Below are positions 1 through 8,968 of a DNA stretch of 64,000 bases, piece by piece; positions within the stretch are counted from its first letter, which is position 1; the number at the start of each line of letters is the position of its first letter. The DNA comes from Actinoplanes palleronii (GTDB taxonomy: Bacteria > Actinomycetota > Actinomycetes > Mycobacteriales > Micromonosporaceae): contig NZ_BOMS01000092.1 in NCBI RefSeq assembly GCF_016862315.1, positions 44,387 through 108,386 on the forward strand, read 5' to 3'. Made by a program: the position numbers and the translations under genes. Under the pieces are notes generated by a model. The model was not told the DNA's origin. It was given only the letters and a program-made list of their open reading frames with translations, and ran no database searches.

Positions 1-157
1 GGCCGCGGCCTGCAAGGAGCGGGGCCTCTGGCCCTTCGTGCACTTCAACCGGATCCACGTGGTGCCGCCCTGCACGGCGAGCGTGGCGGAGGTCCGCGAG
101 GGCCTCGCGATCCTCGACGAGGCACTGACCGTCGCCGACGGTTTTTACGCCTCCTGA
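1..157 (+). CDS. C-terminal end of a class III (PLP) aminotransferase, partial
   Basis: Reading frame 2 is open from the window edge to TGA at 155-157 and gives about 51 residues containing GLWPFVHFNRIHVVPPC and a closing LDEALTVAD helix. This resembles the C-terminal end of actinobacterial 'aspartate aminotransferase family' (class III, GabT-like) proteins, from memory of the family rather than a search. The active-site lysine and the rest of the enzyme lie outside the window. Its position directly ahead of an aminoaldehyde dehydrogenase and PotABCD suggests it transaminates a polyamine or GABA-like amine. The family call is fairly secure; the substrate is inferred. Confidence 0.65.
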   Translation, partial: AAACKERGLWPFVHFNRIHVVPPCTASVAEVREGLAILDEALTVADGFYAS

Positions 158-193
158 CGCCGGATTGCGTTGTCTCCAGGCCACCGGAGATTT

Positions 194-230
194 GGATTCC
201 GTTTCAGGCTTGGAAATTACTTCGGATTCC
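194..230 (+). promoter_or_regulatory. Direct repeat GGATTCC x2, 30 bp apart, upstream of aldehyde dehydrogenase
   Basis: GGATTCC occurs at 194-200 and again at 224-230, with relatively AT-rich DNA around it, inside the 154-bp gap before the aldehyde dehydrogenase. The 30-bp spacing equals about three helical turns, which suits a regulator binding one DNA face. No clear -35/-10 pair was found. It may be chance. Confidence 0.2.
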
Positions 231-311
231 CTTGATTCATAAGTCGCCCGTGTGACAGGGTTCCCCCACTTCGGGTGAGCACGCCCACACCGACCGGAAG
301 GCACTTCCCCT

Positions 312-1748
312 GTGAGCACCGCATTTCCCGTGCTTCGCAACTTCGTCAACGGGTCCTACACGGACACCGAGGAGGGGCGGACGTCTCCGGTCGTCGACCC
401 CAGCACCGGGGAGACCTACGCCCACGCGCAGGTCTCCTCGGAGCGGGACGTCGCGGCCGCGGTGGCCGCCGCGGAGGCCGGTTTCGAGGTCTGGCGGGAC
501 ACCACCCCGGCCGAGCGGCAGCGGGCGCTGCTGCGCATCGCCGACGCGGTGGAGGCCCGGGCCGAGGAACTGATCGAGGCCGAGTGCCGCAACACCGGCA
601 AGCCGGTCGAGGCGACCCGGGCCGAGGAGATGGGCCCGGTCCTGGACGAGCTGCGGTTCTTCGCCGGTGCGGCCCGGATGCTGGAGGGCAAGGCCGCCGG
701 CGAGTACATGCGCGACCACACCTCATACGTACGACGTGAGCCGATCGGCGTCTGCGCCCAGATCACGCCGTGGAACTACCCGCTGGTGATGGCGATCTGG
801 AAGCTGGCCCCGGCGATCGCGGCCGGCAACGCGGTGGTCCTCAAGCCGTCCGACACCACGCCGGTCAGCACGCTGCTGCTCGCCGAGATCGCCGCCGAGT
901 TCCTGCCGGCCGGTGTGCTCAACGTGGTCACCGGCGACCGGGACACCGGCCGTTCGCTGGTCTCGCACCCGGTCCCGCAGCTGGTGTCGATCACCGGTTC
1001 CACCCGGGCCGGGATGGAGGTCGCCGCGGCGGCCGCCCCCGACCTCAAGAAGGTGCACCTGGAGCTGGGCGGCAAGGCGCCGGTCGTGGTCTTCGACGAC
1101 GTCGACATCGCGGCCACCGCCGAGGCGATCGCCGGCGCGGGGTTCTTCAACGCCGGCCAGGACTGCACGGCGGCCACCCGGGTGCTGGTGCATGAGCGGA
1201 TCGCCGCCGACTTCACCGCCGCGCTGGCCGCGGCGGCCCGGAACACCCGGGTGGGCGCGCCGTCCGACCCGGACGCGTTCTTCGGCCCGGTCAACAACGC
1301 CGGCCAGCTCGAGCGGGTCGCCGGGTTCCTGGACCGGGCGCCGGACCACGCCGAGGTGGTGGCCGGTGGCAAGCGGATCGGCGACCGCGGCTTCTTCTTC
1401 GAGCCGACAGTGGTGGCCGGCCTGCGCCAGCGCGACGAGATGATCCAGGACGAGGTGTTCGGCCCGGTCATCACGGTCCAGCCGTTCGCCGACGAGGCCG
1501 AGGCGATCCGGTACGCGAACGACGTGCGGTTCGGCCTGAGCTCCAGTGTCTGGACGCAGAACCACGGCCGCGCCATGCGCGTGTCCCGCCGGCTCGACTT
1601 CGGTGCGGTCTGGATCAACACGCACCTGCCGTTCGTCTCCGAGATGCCGCACGGCGGTTACGGGCATTCCGGTTACGGCAAGGACCTTTCCATGTACGGC
1701 TTCGAGGAGTACACCCGGATCAAGCACGTGATGAGCTTTCACGGCTGA
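312..1748 (+). CDS. Aminobutyraldehyde dehydrogenase-like aldehyde dehydrogenase
   Basis: A 478-residue NAD(P)-dependent aldehyde dehydrogenase of normal family length. PWNYP is at 153-157, the general base lies in ELGGKAP (E251) and the catalytic cysteine in NAGQDCTA (C285). Such enzymes next to polyamine transporters oxidise 4-aminobutanal (or 3-aminopropanal) to the amino acid, the step after putrescine transamination or oxidation. The GTG start at 312 is preceded by a GGAAGG-like ribosome site. potA follows after 44 bp, so it probably heads the potABCD transcript. A close paralogue is encoded at 11981-13417 on the other strand. Enzyme class is certain; substrate is inferred from context. 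Confidence 0.88.
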   Translation: MSTAFPVLRNFVNGSYTDTEEGRTSPVVDPSTGETYAHAQVSSERDVAAAVAAAEAGFEVWRDTTPAERQRALLRIADAVEARAEELIEAECRNTGKPVEATRAEEMGPVLDELRFFAGAARMLEGKAAGEYMRDHTSYVRREPIGVCAQITPWNYPLVMAIWKLAPAIAAGNAVVLKPSDTTPVSTLLLAEIAAEFLPAGVLNVVTGDRDTGRSLVSHPVPQLVSITGSTRAGMEVAAAAAPDLKKVHLELGGKAPVVVFDDVDIAATAEAIAGAGFFNAGQDCTAATRVLVHERIAADFTAALAAAARNTRVGAPSDPDAFFGPVNNAGQLERVAGFLDRAPDHAEVVAGGKRIGDRGFFFEPTVVAGLRQRDEMIQDEVFGPVITVQPFADEAEAIRYANDVRFGLSSSVWTQNHGRAMRVSRRLDFGAVWINTHLPFVSEMPHGGYGHSGYGKDLSMYGFEEYTRIKHVMSFHG

Positions 1749-1792
1749 TCAGGCCCCGCACATATGAACACCCCCGCCTCCGAGGTGAATGA

Positions 1793-2950
1793 ATGAGCAC
1801 GTCTCCCCCGCACTCCTCCGTGACGGCCGTGTCCGCCACCGGTGAGCGGACCGGGCATCCGGCGATCGAGTTCGTCGGTGTGCGCAAGGACTACCTGTCA
1901 CACGGCGAGGCGGTGCCGGCCGTCAAGAGCCTCGACCTGACGATCGCTCAGGGCGAGTTCTTCTCGCTGCTCGGTCCGTCCGGCTGTGGCAAGACCACCA
2001 CGATGCGAATGATCGCCGGCTTCGAGGACCCGACCGCCGGCAAGGTGTTCCTGGACGGTCAGGACGTCACCAACATCGCGGCCAACAAGCGCGACGTCAA
2101 CATGGTGTTCCAGTCGTACGCGCTGTTCCCGCACCTGAACGTGCTGCAGAACGTCTCGTTCGGGCTGGAGCGCAAGAAGGTCGCCAAGGCCGAGATCAAG
2201 CGGCGGGTCGGCGAGATCCTCGAGATCGTGTCGCTGACCGGCATGGAGAAGCGCCAGCCCAAGGAGATGTCCGGTGGCCAGCAGCAGCGGGTCGCGCTGG
2301 CCCGGGCCCTGGTCAACCACCCGCGGGCGCTGCTGCTCGACGAGCCGCTCGGCGCGCTCGACCTGAAGCTGCGCCAGCAGATGCAGATCGAGCTCAAGCG
2401 GATCCAGCGCGAGGTCGGCATCACCTTCGTCTACGTCACCCACGACCAGGGCGAGGCGCTGACCATGTCGGACCGGATCGCGGTGATGAACAACGGGCTG
2501 ATCGACCAGCTCGGCACGCCGCGGGAGATCTACGAGAAGCCGGCGACCCGGTTCGTGGCCGGCTTCATCGGCACCTCGAACCTGATCGACGGCGAGGTCA
2601 GCCGGGTGGAGGACGGGTTCGCCGTGCTCGACCTGGGCACCGAGGGCCGGATCCTGGCACCGGTGCCCGGCGCGGTCGTCGCCGGGCAGAAGCTCGAGGT
2701 CTCGGTACGCCCCGAGAAGATCGACCTGCACCGCACCGAACCGGCCGGCTTCACCGGCAGTGTGCTGGCCGGAACGGTCGCCGAAGTCGTCTACCACGGG
2801 ACATCGACCAACTACGCCGTGACGACATCGACCGGATCAGATTTCGTGGTGTTCGATCAGAATGCTAACGATGCCGAGGACGTCGCCTCGCGCGGCGAGC
2901 GCGTCTTCCTCACCTGGGCCCCGCAGCACTCGTACCCGATCGGAGTCTGA
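1793..2950 (+). CDS. potA: Spermidine/putrescine ABC transporter ATP-binding protein PotA
   Basis: A 385-residue ATPase that would power polyamine import from the cytoplasmic side. It has Walker A GPSGCGKTT at 61-69, a Q-loop near Q107, the signature SGGQQQR at 160-166 and Walker B LLLDEP at 180-185. A C-terminal extension (about 285-370) looks like a TOBE substrate-sensing domain, as in PotA, MalK and CysA. Its TGA overlaps the ATG of potD by one base, so translation is coupled. The order potA-D-B-C next to aminoaldehyde and aminotransferase genes supports a polyamine substrate over other PotA-like ligands. Confidence 0.93.
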   Translation: MSTSPPHSSVTAVSATGERTGHPAIEFVGVRKDYLSHGEAVPAVKSLDLTIAQGEFFSLLGPSGCGKTTTMRMIAGFEDPTAGKVFLDGQDVTNIAANKRDVNMVFQSYALFPHLNVLQNVSFGLERKKVAKAEIKRRVGEILEIVSLTGMEKRQPKEMSGGQQQRVALARALVNHPRALLLDEPLGALDLKLRQQMQIELKRIQREVGITFVYVTHDQGEALTMSDRIAVMNNGLIDQLGTPREIYEKPATRFVAGFIGTSNLIDGEVSRVEDGFAVLDLGTEGRILAPVPGAVVAGQKLEVSVRPEKIDLHRTEPAGFTGSVLAGTVAEVVYHGTSTNYAVTTSTGSDFVVFDQNANDAEDVASRGERVFLTWAPQHSYPIGV

Positions 2951-4200
2951 TGTTCCCGACCAATAAGCCGGACCCCTCCCTCCTCCGCGGCATGACGCAA
3001 CGGCGCCTCGGCCGCCGCGACGCGCTCCGCCTCGGCGGTGTGTCGGCTCTTGGTGCGTTCCTCGCCGCGTGTGGCGTCGAGGGCAAGGGCAAGCCGCAGG
3101 CCAGCGTCGCCCCCGACGCGGTGGAGAAGTTCTGGGCCGGCAAGGCGCAGAACGGCAAGCTCGACTTCGCCAACTGGCCCCTCTACATGGACCCGAAGAA
3201 GCCGGAGATCGCGAAGTTCACCGCGAAGACCGGCATCAAGGTCAACTATCAGGAGGTCATCCAGGAGATGGGTCCTTGGTTCGCCAAGGTCCAGCCGCAG
3301 CTGTCGGCCAAGCAGTCGATCGGCTTCGACCTCATGGTGATCACCAACTCGATCCAGTTCGGACAGTTCCGCGACGCCGGCTTCCTGGCGCCGCTGGACC
3401 ACTCCAAGCTCCCGAACTACGCCGCCAACGCGGGCAAGGCGTACGCCCAGGAGTCGTTCGACATGGGCAACGTCTTCAGCATCCCGTGGGCGTCCGGCAT
3501 CACCGGCATCGCGTACGACCGGAAGAAGACCGGCCGGGACATCACCAAGCTCGCCGACCTGTGGGACCCGGCGTTCAAGGGCAAGGTCGGCATGTTCTCG
3601 GACACCCAGGAGCTGGCCAACTTCGGTCTGCTCGCGGCCGGCCTCAAGCCGGGCGACTCGGGCGAGGAGGAGTGGAAGAAGGCCGCGGCCAAGCTCAAGG
3701 AGCAGAAGGACGCCGGCATCGTCCGCAACTACTACGACCAGAGCTACGTCGACGCGCTCGGCAAGGGCGAGGTCTGGCTGACGCAGGCCTGGTCCGGCGA
3801 CATCTTCCAGAAGAACGTCTCGGACGGCACCGACTTCCAGTTCATCATCCCGGAGGAGGGCGGCACGATCTGGACGGACAACTTCACCATCCCGGTCACC
3901 GCCGCGAACCCGGTCGACGCGATCATGATGATGGACTTCTTCTACGAGGTCGAGAACGCCGCGTCGCTGGCCGAGTACATCAACTACGTCTGCCCGGTGC
4001 CGGCCGCCCAGGAGCAGATCAAGAAGGACGCGGCGACGAAGACCGGGGAGGACAAGGCGCTCCTCGAGAAACTCGCCACCAGCCCGCTCGTGTTCCCGGG
4101 CGAGGCCGACTACGCCAAGCTGCACTACTACGTGGACTTCAACACCGCGGAGGAGCAGCAGGGCTTCCAGAGCATCTTCGAACCGATCACCCTGAGCTGA
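2950..4200 (+). CDS. potD: Polyamine-binding lipoprotein PotD
   Basis: A 416-residue extracellular substrate-binding lipoprotein of the spermidine/putrescine class. The N-terminus has an arginine-rich n-region (GRRDALRLGG, Tat-like), a short hydrophobic core and a lipobox LAAC with the lipidated cysteine at 41. The mature part follows the PotD pattern, including an FANWPLYMD stretch near the start. The start used overlaps potA's stop; an internal ATG (residue 15, before TQRRLGRR) would give a more typical signal peptide and is the main alternative. It would hand polyamine to PotB/PotC. Confidence 0.9.
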   Translation: MFPTNKPDPSLLRGMTQRRLGRRDALRLGGVSALGAFLAACGVEGKGKPQASVAPDAVEKFWAGKAQNGKLDFANWPLYMDPKKPEIAKFTAKTGIKVNYQEVIQEMGPWFAKVQPQLSAKQSIGFDLMVITNSIQFGQFRDAGFLAPLDHSKLPNYAANAGKAYAQESFDMGNVFSIPWASGITGIAYDRKKTGRDITKLADLWDPAFKGKVGMFSDTQELANFGLLAAGLKPGDSGEEEWKKAAAKLKEQKDAGIVRNYYDQSYVDALGKGEVWLTQAWSGDIFQKNVSDGTDFQFIIPEEGGTIWTDNFTIPVTAANPVDAIMMMDFFYEVENAASLAEYINYVCPVPAAQEQIKKDAATKTGEDKALLEKLATSPLVFPGEADYAKLHYYVDFNTAEEQQGFQSIFEPITLS

Positions 4201-4204
4201 GTCG

Positions 4205-5068
4205 ATGAATCGGGTAAAACGTACACTCGCGCCCTACCTGCTCGTGCTACCCGGCGGGTTGTGGCTGCTGTTGTTCTTCGTGGTGCCGATGGTGACCATG
4301 CTGTCGCTGTCGCTGCAGCAGGGCGACGTCGTCAACGGGTACCGCTTCACCGGTCATTGGCAGAACTACGTGGATGCCGTGACCGACTACCGGACCCAGA
4401 TGATCCGCTCGCTGGTGTACGGGCTCGTCACGACGGTGGTGCTGGTCGTGATGAGCTTCCCGATCGCCTACTGGATCGCCTTCTACGGCGGCAAACGCAA
4501 GTCCACCTACCTGTTCCTGCTGCTGCTGCCGTTCTTCGTGTCGTTCGTGCTGCGGACGATCTCGTGGCGGCAGATCCTCACCGACGACGGGATGCTGCTG
4601 CATCCGCTGAAGGAGGCCGGGCTGCTCTCGCCCGGCTTCCACATCCTCGGCACGTCGTACGCGGTGATCGGCGGCCTGGTCTACAACTTCCTCCCGTTCA
4701 TGGTGCTGCCGATCTACGTGGCCCTGGAGCGGATCGACTCGCGGGTCATCGAGGCGGCGCAGGACCTGTACGCGGTGCCCGCCACCGTGTTCCGCAAGGT
4801 GGTCTTCCCGCTCGCGCTGCCCGGTGTCTTCGCCGGTGTGCTGATGACGTTCGTGCCGGCGAGTTCGGACTACGTCAACTCGGCGGTGCTGGGCAGCTCC
4901 TCGACCACCATGATCGGTCAGGTCGTCCAGGCGCAGGCGCTGGCCAACTCCAACTACCCGATGGCCTCCGCGATCTCGTTCACGCTGATGGCGGTGCTGC
5001 TGGCCGGCATCTTCGTCTACGCGCGGCTGCTCGGCACCGAGGACGTCATGAAGGCGGCGGCGCGATGA
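4205..5068 (+). CDS. potB: Polyamine ABC transporter permease PotB
   Basis: A 287-residue inner-membrane permease with about six hydrophobic segments, the first at residues 10-33. The cytoplasmic ATPase-coupling EAA loop reads EAAQDLYAVPATVFRKVVFP, followed by LPG. It starts 4 bp after potD and its stop overlaps the potC start in an ATGA arrangement. It forms the translocation channel with PotC. Confidence 0.93.
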   Translation: MNRVKRTLAPYLLVLPGGLWLLLFFVVPMVTMLSLSLQQGDVVNGYRFTGHWQNYVDAVTDYRTQMIRSLVYGLVTTVVLVVMSFPIAYWIAFYGGKRKSTYLFLLLLPFFVSFVLRTISWRQILTDDGMLLHPLKEAGLLSPGFHILGTSYAVIGGLVYNFLPFMVLPIYVALERIDSRVIEAAQDLYAVPATVFRKVVFPLALPGVFAGVLMTFVPASSDYVNSAVLGSSSTTMIGQVVQAQALANSNYPMASAISFTLMAVLLAGIFVYARLLGTEDVMKAAAR

Positions 5069-5871
5069 CCAAGACCCGTCGTTTCCGGTTCGGCGGCGAG
5101 CAGGTGATGTTCGCCTACACCTGGCTGATCATCCTCTGGCTGGTGGCGCCGATCCTCATCATGATCGCGTTCGGGTTCAACAACCCGCACGGCCGCTACA
5201 ACCAGACCTGGCAGGGTTTCACGTTCAAGTGGTACTCGCAGGTCTTCGAGATCAGCGATCTCACCTCGGCACTCGTCACCTCGCTGGTGATCGCCGTGGT
5301 CAGCTCGGTGATCTCCGGGGCGCTGGGCACCGGGATCGGCTACGCGCTGGGCCGCTGGCGGTTCCGCGGCTCGAGCACGCTGAACTTCATCATGTTCACC
5401 ACGATCTCCTCGCCTGAGCTGATCATGGGCATCTCGCTGCTCACCCTGTTCGTCACGCTGGGCGCCGGTCTGGGCGCGACCACGATCACCATCGCCCACG
5501 TGATGTTCTCGGTGTCGTTCGTCGCCACCGTGGTCCGGGCCCGGGTGGTCACCCTGGACCGGTCGATCGAGGAGGCCGCGTCCGACCTGGGCGCCGGTCC
5601 GTGGACGACGTTCTGGAAGATCACCTTCCCGATCATCATGCCGGCCGTGATGTCCGGTGTGCTGCTGGCGTTCGTGCTGTCGATCGACGACTTCGTGGTC
5701 ACCAACTTCACCGCGGGCACCACGGTGACCTTCCCGTTGTGGATCTGGGGCGCCACCCGGGTCGGCCTGCCACCGCAGGTCAACGTGATGGGCACGCTGA
5801 TCTTCGCGGCCGGCCTGCTGATCGCCGTGATCGCCAACCTGCGCTCCCGCGCCAAGGCCAAGCGGGACTGA
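5065..5871 (+). CDS. potC: Polyamine ABC transporter permease PotC
   Basis: A 268-residue permease partner of PotB. I chose the ATG at 5065 (MTKTRRFRFGG) because it overlaps the potB stop as ATGA; the frame is open far upstream but that stretch only shadows potB. It has about six membrane segments, and an EAA-type loop (EEAASDLGAGPWTTFWKITFP) contacts PotA. It is the last gene of the importer and is followed 15 bp later by a strong hairpin terminator. Confidence 0.93.
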   Translation: MTKTRRFRFGGEQVMFAYTWLIILWLVAPILIMIAFGFNNPHGRYNQTWQGFTFKWYSQVFEISDLTSALVTSLVIAVVSSVISGALGTGIGYALGRWRFRGSSTLNFIMFTTISSPELIMGISLLTLFVTLGAGLGATTITIAHVMFSVSFVATVVRARVVTLDRSIEEAASDLGAGPWTTFWKITFPIIMPAVMSGVLLAFVLSIDDFVVTNFTAGTTVTFPLWIWGATRVGLPPQVNVMGTLIFAAGLLIAVIANLRSRAKAKRD

Positions 5872-5885
5872 TCGTCCTCAGCGGA

Positions 5886-5920
5886 AAGGCGCCGGTCACG
5901 AACGTGGTGACCGGCGCCTT
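5886..5920 (+). terminator. Intrinsic terminator-like hairpin after potC
   Basis: A perfect 14-bp inverted repeat: arms 5886-5899 (AAGGCGCCGGTCAC) and 5907-5920, with a 7-nt loop. It lies 15 bp after the potC stop and ends the potABCD unit. The U-tract is poor, as is usual in high-GC actinobacteria. Confidence 0.8.
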
Positions 5921-6038
5921 CGGCATGCTGAGGAAATCCCGGAAATAGTACGGAAATAGTTGCTCTTGGTCTTGTGCGCGACGGATTCCGTGGGCAGGAT
6001 CAGGGTTAACAGTAGGAACTAGTGGCAACGGAGAAATC

Positions 6039-7421
6039 GTGACCGACCGACAGCCCGATGACGTGGACACCCTCTCCGCGACCGCCCGTGACCACCTGTG
6101 GATGCACTTCACCCGCCTCTCGGCGTATCAGGACGCGCCGGTGCCGGTGATCACCCGCGGCGACGGCTGCTACGTCTGGGACTCGGCCGGCCGCCGCTAC
6201 CTCGACGGTCTCTCCGCCCTGTTCGTCGTGCAGACCGGCCACGGCCGGCAGGAGCTCGCCGACGCCGCCGCCAAGCAGGCCGCCGAGCTGGCGTACTTCC
6301 CGATCTGGTCGTACGCGCACCCGAAGGCGATCGAGCTGGCCGGCCGGCTGGCTGGCATGGCGCCCGGTGACCTGAACCGGATCTTCTTCACCACCGGCGG
6401 CTCCGAGGCCGTGGAGTCGGCGTGGAAGCTGGCCCGGTCGTTCTACCGGCACACCGGCAAGCCGCTGAAGACCAAGGTGATCTCCCGGGCCATCGCGTAC
6501 CACGGCACCTCGATGGGCGCCCTGTCGATCACCGGCATCCCGGCGCTCAAGCAGGACTTCGAGCCGCTGGTGCCGAGCACGCTGCGGGTGCCGAACACCA
6601 ACTTCTACCGCCGTCCCGACCAGAACATGACGCCCGAGCAGTTCGGCGTCTGGGCCGCCGACCGGATCGCCGAGGCGATCGAGTTCGAGGGCCCGGACAC
6701 CGTCGCCGCGGTCTACCTGGAGCCGGTGCAGAACGCCGGCGGCTGCTTCCCGCCGCCGCCCGGGTACTTCCAGCGGGTCCGGGAGATCTGCGACCGGTAC
6801 GACGTGCTGCTCGTCTCGGACGAGGTGATCTGCGCGTTCGGCCGCCTCGGCGAGTACTTCGGCGCCGACAAGTACGGCTACCAGCCCGACATCATCACCG
6901 TCGCCAAGGGCCTGACCTCCGGGTACGTCCCGCTCGGCGCGATGATCGCCTCCGACCGGCTGGCCGAGCCGTTCCTGAAGGGCTCGAACTGGTTCGCGCA
7001 CGGCATCACCTATGGCGGCCACCCGGTCGGCTCCGCGGTGGCGCTGACCAACCTCGACATCATGGAGCGCGAGGGCCTCAACCGGCACGTGACGGAGAAC
7101 AGCCCGCTCTTCCGGTCGTACCTGGAGCGGCTGCTCGACCTGCCGATCGTCGGCGACGTCCGCGGCGACGGCTACTTCTTCGGCATCGAGCTGGTCAAGG
7201 ACAAGGCCACCCGGGAGACGTTCAACGCCGACGAGTCGGAGCGGCTGCTGCGCGGTTTCCTCTCCAGCGCGCTGTTCGAGGCCGGCCTGTACTGCCGTGC
7301 CGACGACCGCGGCGACCCGGTGATCCAGCTCGCGCCGCCGCTGACCGCGACCGAGACCCAGTTCATCGAGATCGAGCAGATCCTGCGGTCGGTGCTGACC
7401 AAGGCCGGCACCCTGCTCTGA
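6039..7421 (+). CDS. Class III aminotransferase, putrescine/polyamine--pyruvate type
   Basis: A 460-residue PLP enzyme of fold type I. The PLP-contacting acidic residue is in SDEVICAFGR (D261) and the Schiff-base lysine in ITVAKGLTSG (K290). The sequence resembles aminotransferases of the omega-amino acid/putrescine-pyruvate group, which turn putrescine into 4-aminobutanal. The GTG start has GGAG five bases upstream. It sits just beyond the potC terminator and so has its own promoter, but the context (polyamine uptake, two aminoaldehyde dehydrogenases, GabT) makes amine catabolism likely. A beta-alanine or other omega-amino acid substrate is possible. Confidence 0.82.
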   Translation: MTDRQPDDVDTLSATARDHLWMHFTRLSAYQDAPVPVITRGDGCYVWDSAGRRYLDGLSALFVVQTGHGRQELADAAAKQAAELAYFPIWSYAHPKAIELAGRLAGMAPGDLNRIFFTTGGSEAVESAWKLARSFYRHTGKPLKTKVISRAIAYHGTSMGALSITGIPALKQDFEPLVPSTLRVPNTNFYRRPDQNMTPEQFGVWAADRIAEAIEFEGPDTVAAVYLEPVQNAGGCFPPPPGYFQRVREICDRYDVLLVSDEVICAFGRLGEYFGADKYGYQPDIITVAKGLTSGYVPLGAMIASDRLAEPFLKGSNWFAHGITYGGHPVGSAVALTNLDIMEREGLNRHVTENSPLFRSYLERLLDLPIVGDVRGDGYFFGIELVKDKATRETFNADESERLLRGFLSSALFEAGLYCRADDRGDPVIQLAPPLTATETQFIEIEQILRSVLTKAGTLL

Positions 7422-7429
7422 CGCAGGCT

Positions 7430-7454
7430 CCTGACCCGGGTGAGGCCGGTCAGG
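7430..7454. terminator. Weak hairpin between convergent genes
   Basis: CCTGACC (7430-7436) and GGTCAGG (7448-7454) form a 7-bp stem across an 11-nt loop in the 28-bp gap between the convergent aminotransferase and hydrolase, reaching into the hydrolase stop. A shared terminator is plausible but weak. Confidence 0.35.
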
Positions 7455-8181
7455 TCGCCGACGTGCGATCGAGGTGGCCGCCGGCCTTGCTCAGCTCCTC
7501 CGGGTCGACCCGGACCGGCCGGGCCGTGCCGGCGGCCGTGTGCACCGCGCGGATCGCGTAGGCCACCAGGTCGGGCGCCGTGCTGGGGATCCGGTGCCCG
7601 GAGTCGTCCGCGACGATCAGCGGCGCGCCGAGTTCCCGGGCCAGGATCCGCTGGCTGGTCAGCCAGAGCTCCTCGACGCCGGCGGGCAGGCCGGCGGTCG
7701 TCGGGTGGACCGGGCTGCGGGTCAGCACCAGCGCGGGCACCGGCGGCATCGTGGCGGTGAGCACCTCCACCTGGCCGGTGACGGTGTCCAGCTCGGAGGC
7801 GTCCGGGCCGTCCCCGTCCACCGTCGTCTCGTCCGTCGGCCAGAGGCGCAGCTGCGGGATCGAGCCGTCGACGTGCACCAGCCCGGCCACCCGGTGCGGG
7901 TGCCGGCCGGCGTAGACCCGGGCCACCAGGCTGCCGATCGAGTGCGCGACCAGGATCGCCGGTCCGGTCACCCGCCGTTCGTCGAGCTCCTCGGCCAGCT
8001 CGTCGGCGAGCACGCTGTACGGCAGTGGGGCGCGCGGCGCCGGCCGCGGCGGGGTGGCGCCGGTGCCTGGCCGGTCGTAGGCGACGGTGGTCAGGTCCCC
8101 CAGGCGTTCCAGGACGGGTGACCAGTTCTGTCCGGGTTCGCCGAGGGCGGCTATGAACACAATGGGTAGTTGAAGCGTCAC
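7450..8181 (-). CDS. Alpha/beta hydrolase
   Basis: A 243-residue protein with the alpha/beta hydrolase layout. An early strand reads IVFIAALG, the nucleophile elbow is AHSIGS (S81), and a late GH motif (DDSGHRIP, H196) supplies the catalytic histidine. There is no signal peptide, so it is probably cytoplasmic. The family covers esterases, lipases and peptidases; nothing here fixes a substrate. It is transcribed alone, convergent with the aminotransferase and divergent from the response regulator. Confidence 0.8.
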   Translation of the reverse strand: MTLQLPIVFIAALGEPGQNWSPVLERLGDLTTVAYDRPGTGATPPRPAPRAPLPYSVLADELAEELDERRVTGPAILVAHSIGSLVARVYAGRHPHRVAGLVHVDGSIPQLRLWPTDETTVDGDGPDASELDTVTGQVEVLTATMPPVPALVLTRSPVHPTTAGLPAGVEELWLTSQRILARELGAPLIVADDSGHRIPSTAPDLVAYAIRAVHTAAGTARPVRVDPEELSKAGGHLDRTSAT

Positions 8182-8319
8182 CTGATCGAGAGTATCGACG
8201 GTTGTCGAGATCCGCGCGCCGGCGGGAGAGTTTCCTCGCGGGGCGATGTTACCGACGGGTCACCGGCCCTCGTTGATCGACGCTGGTAATTGTCGTAAAA
8301 CGTCCCGGAGCGCCCCTCG

Positions 8320-8733
8320 GTGGCGCATGCTGACGGCATGGCCGTACTGCTTATCGCCGAGGACGACGAGGACATCGCCACTGTCCTGGCCCGGGTGTGC
8401 AAGCGGGCCGGCCTGACCGTGCTGCGCGCGCCGGACGGGCAGGCCGCCCTCGAGATGATCCTGGAGAAGCATCCGGACGCCCTGCTCACCGACCTGGGCA
8501 TGCCCCGGATGGACGGCTGGGAGCTGATCCGCGCGGTCCGCGCCCACCCCGAGGTGGGCCAGATCCCGGTGGCCATCCTGACCGGCCAGCTCACCCCGGG
8601 CGACCCGCGCGCGGCCGAGGCCGAGGTCTGCACCGTTCTGCTCAAGCCGTGCCCGAACGATCAGCTGCTGGCCGCCATCCAGGAGATGCTCGACAACGGC
8701 CCGCACCAGCACGACCAGCACTGCGCCGTCTAA
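8320..8733 (+). CDS. Receiver-only response regulator (CheY-like)
   Basis: A stand-alone receiver domain of about 131-137 residues with no output domain. Counting from the ATG at 8338, the acidic pair is D9/D10, the phospho-acceptor is in LLTDLGMPRMDG (D52), the switch threonine is in ILTGQ (T82) and the lysine is K103. The GTG at 8320 is used here because GGAG lies 9 bases upstream; the ATG at 8338 gives a family-typical start (MAVLLIAEDD) but has no ribosome site. No kinase is adjacent, so its partner is unknown; single receivers act as phosphorelay or protein-interaction switches. Confidence 0.83.
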   Translation: MAHADGMAVLLIAEDDEDIATVLARVCKRAGLTVLRAPDGQAALEMILEKHPDALLTDLGMPRMDGWELIRAVRAHPEVGQIPVAILTGQLTPGDPRAAEAEVCTVLLKPCPNDQLLAAIQEMLDNGPHQHDQHCAV

Positions 8734-8772
8734 CCGGCCGCCCCGGTGCGCGTCTCCCGCCGGCTCACCGCT

Positions 8773-8946
8773 CCGGCTGGTGCTCAGGGTTGTCTCGCGG
8801 GGGTTGAGGCAGCCCTCAGCGCCAGCCGGGATCGGTGGGCGCGCCACGGTCCGGAGAGGGCCGCAGTGTCGCGCGAGACCACCGGTGAGCGTGGCTCGTA
8901 GCCTGCGGAGGTGCGCTCCGTAGTCGTACCGTATCGGCGCGGTCGG
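8773..8946 (-). repeat. Composite dispersed repeat, copy a (inverted orientation)
   Basis: This copy runs on the minus strand relative to the other full copies. Its palindromic part is at 8775-8827: arms 8775-8796 and 8806-8827 pair with one true mismatch plus G-U wobbles. Its head (conserved CCGCAGGCTACGAGCC core) is at about 8885-8932 when read in reverse complement. It fills the gap between the response regulator and the FAD enzyme. It is non-coding; it shares sequence with 22911-23075, 30521-30741 and 63965-64000. Confidence 0.8.
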
Positions 8947-8968
8947 AAGTCCAGGTGACCGGGAGTGG

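Noticed and set aside
275..739. Open frame overlapping the first aldehyde dehydrogenase
   Set aside because: Arg/Gly/Pro-rich translation in a shifted frame of a clear gene; typical shadow in high-GC DNA. The same applies to most long overlapping frames in the window.
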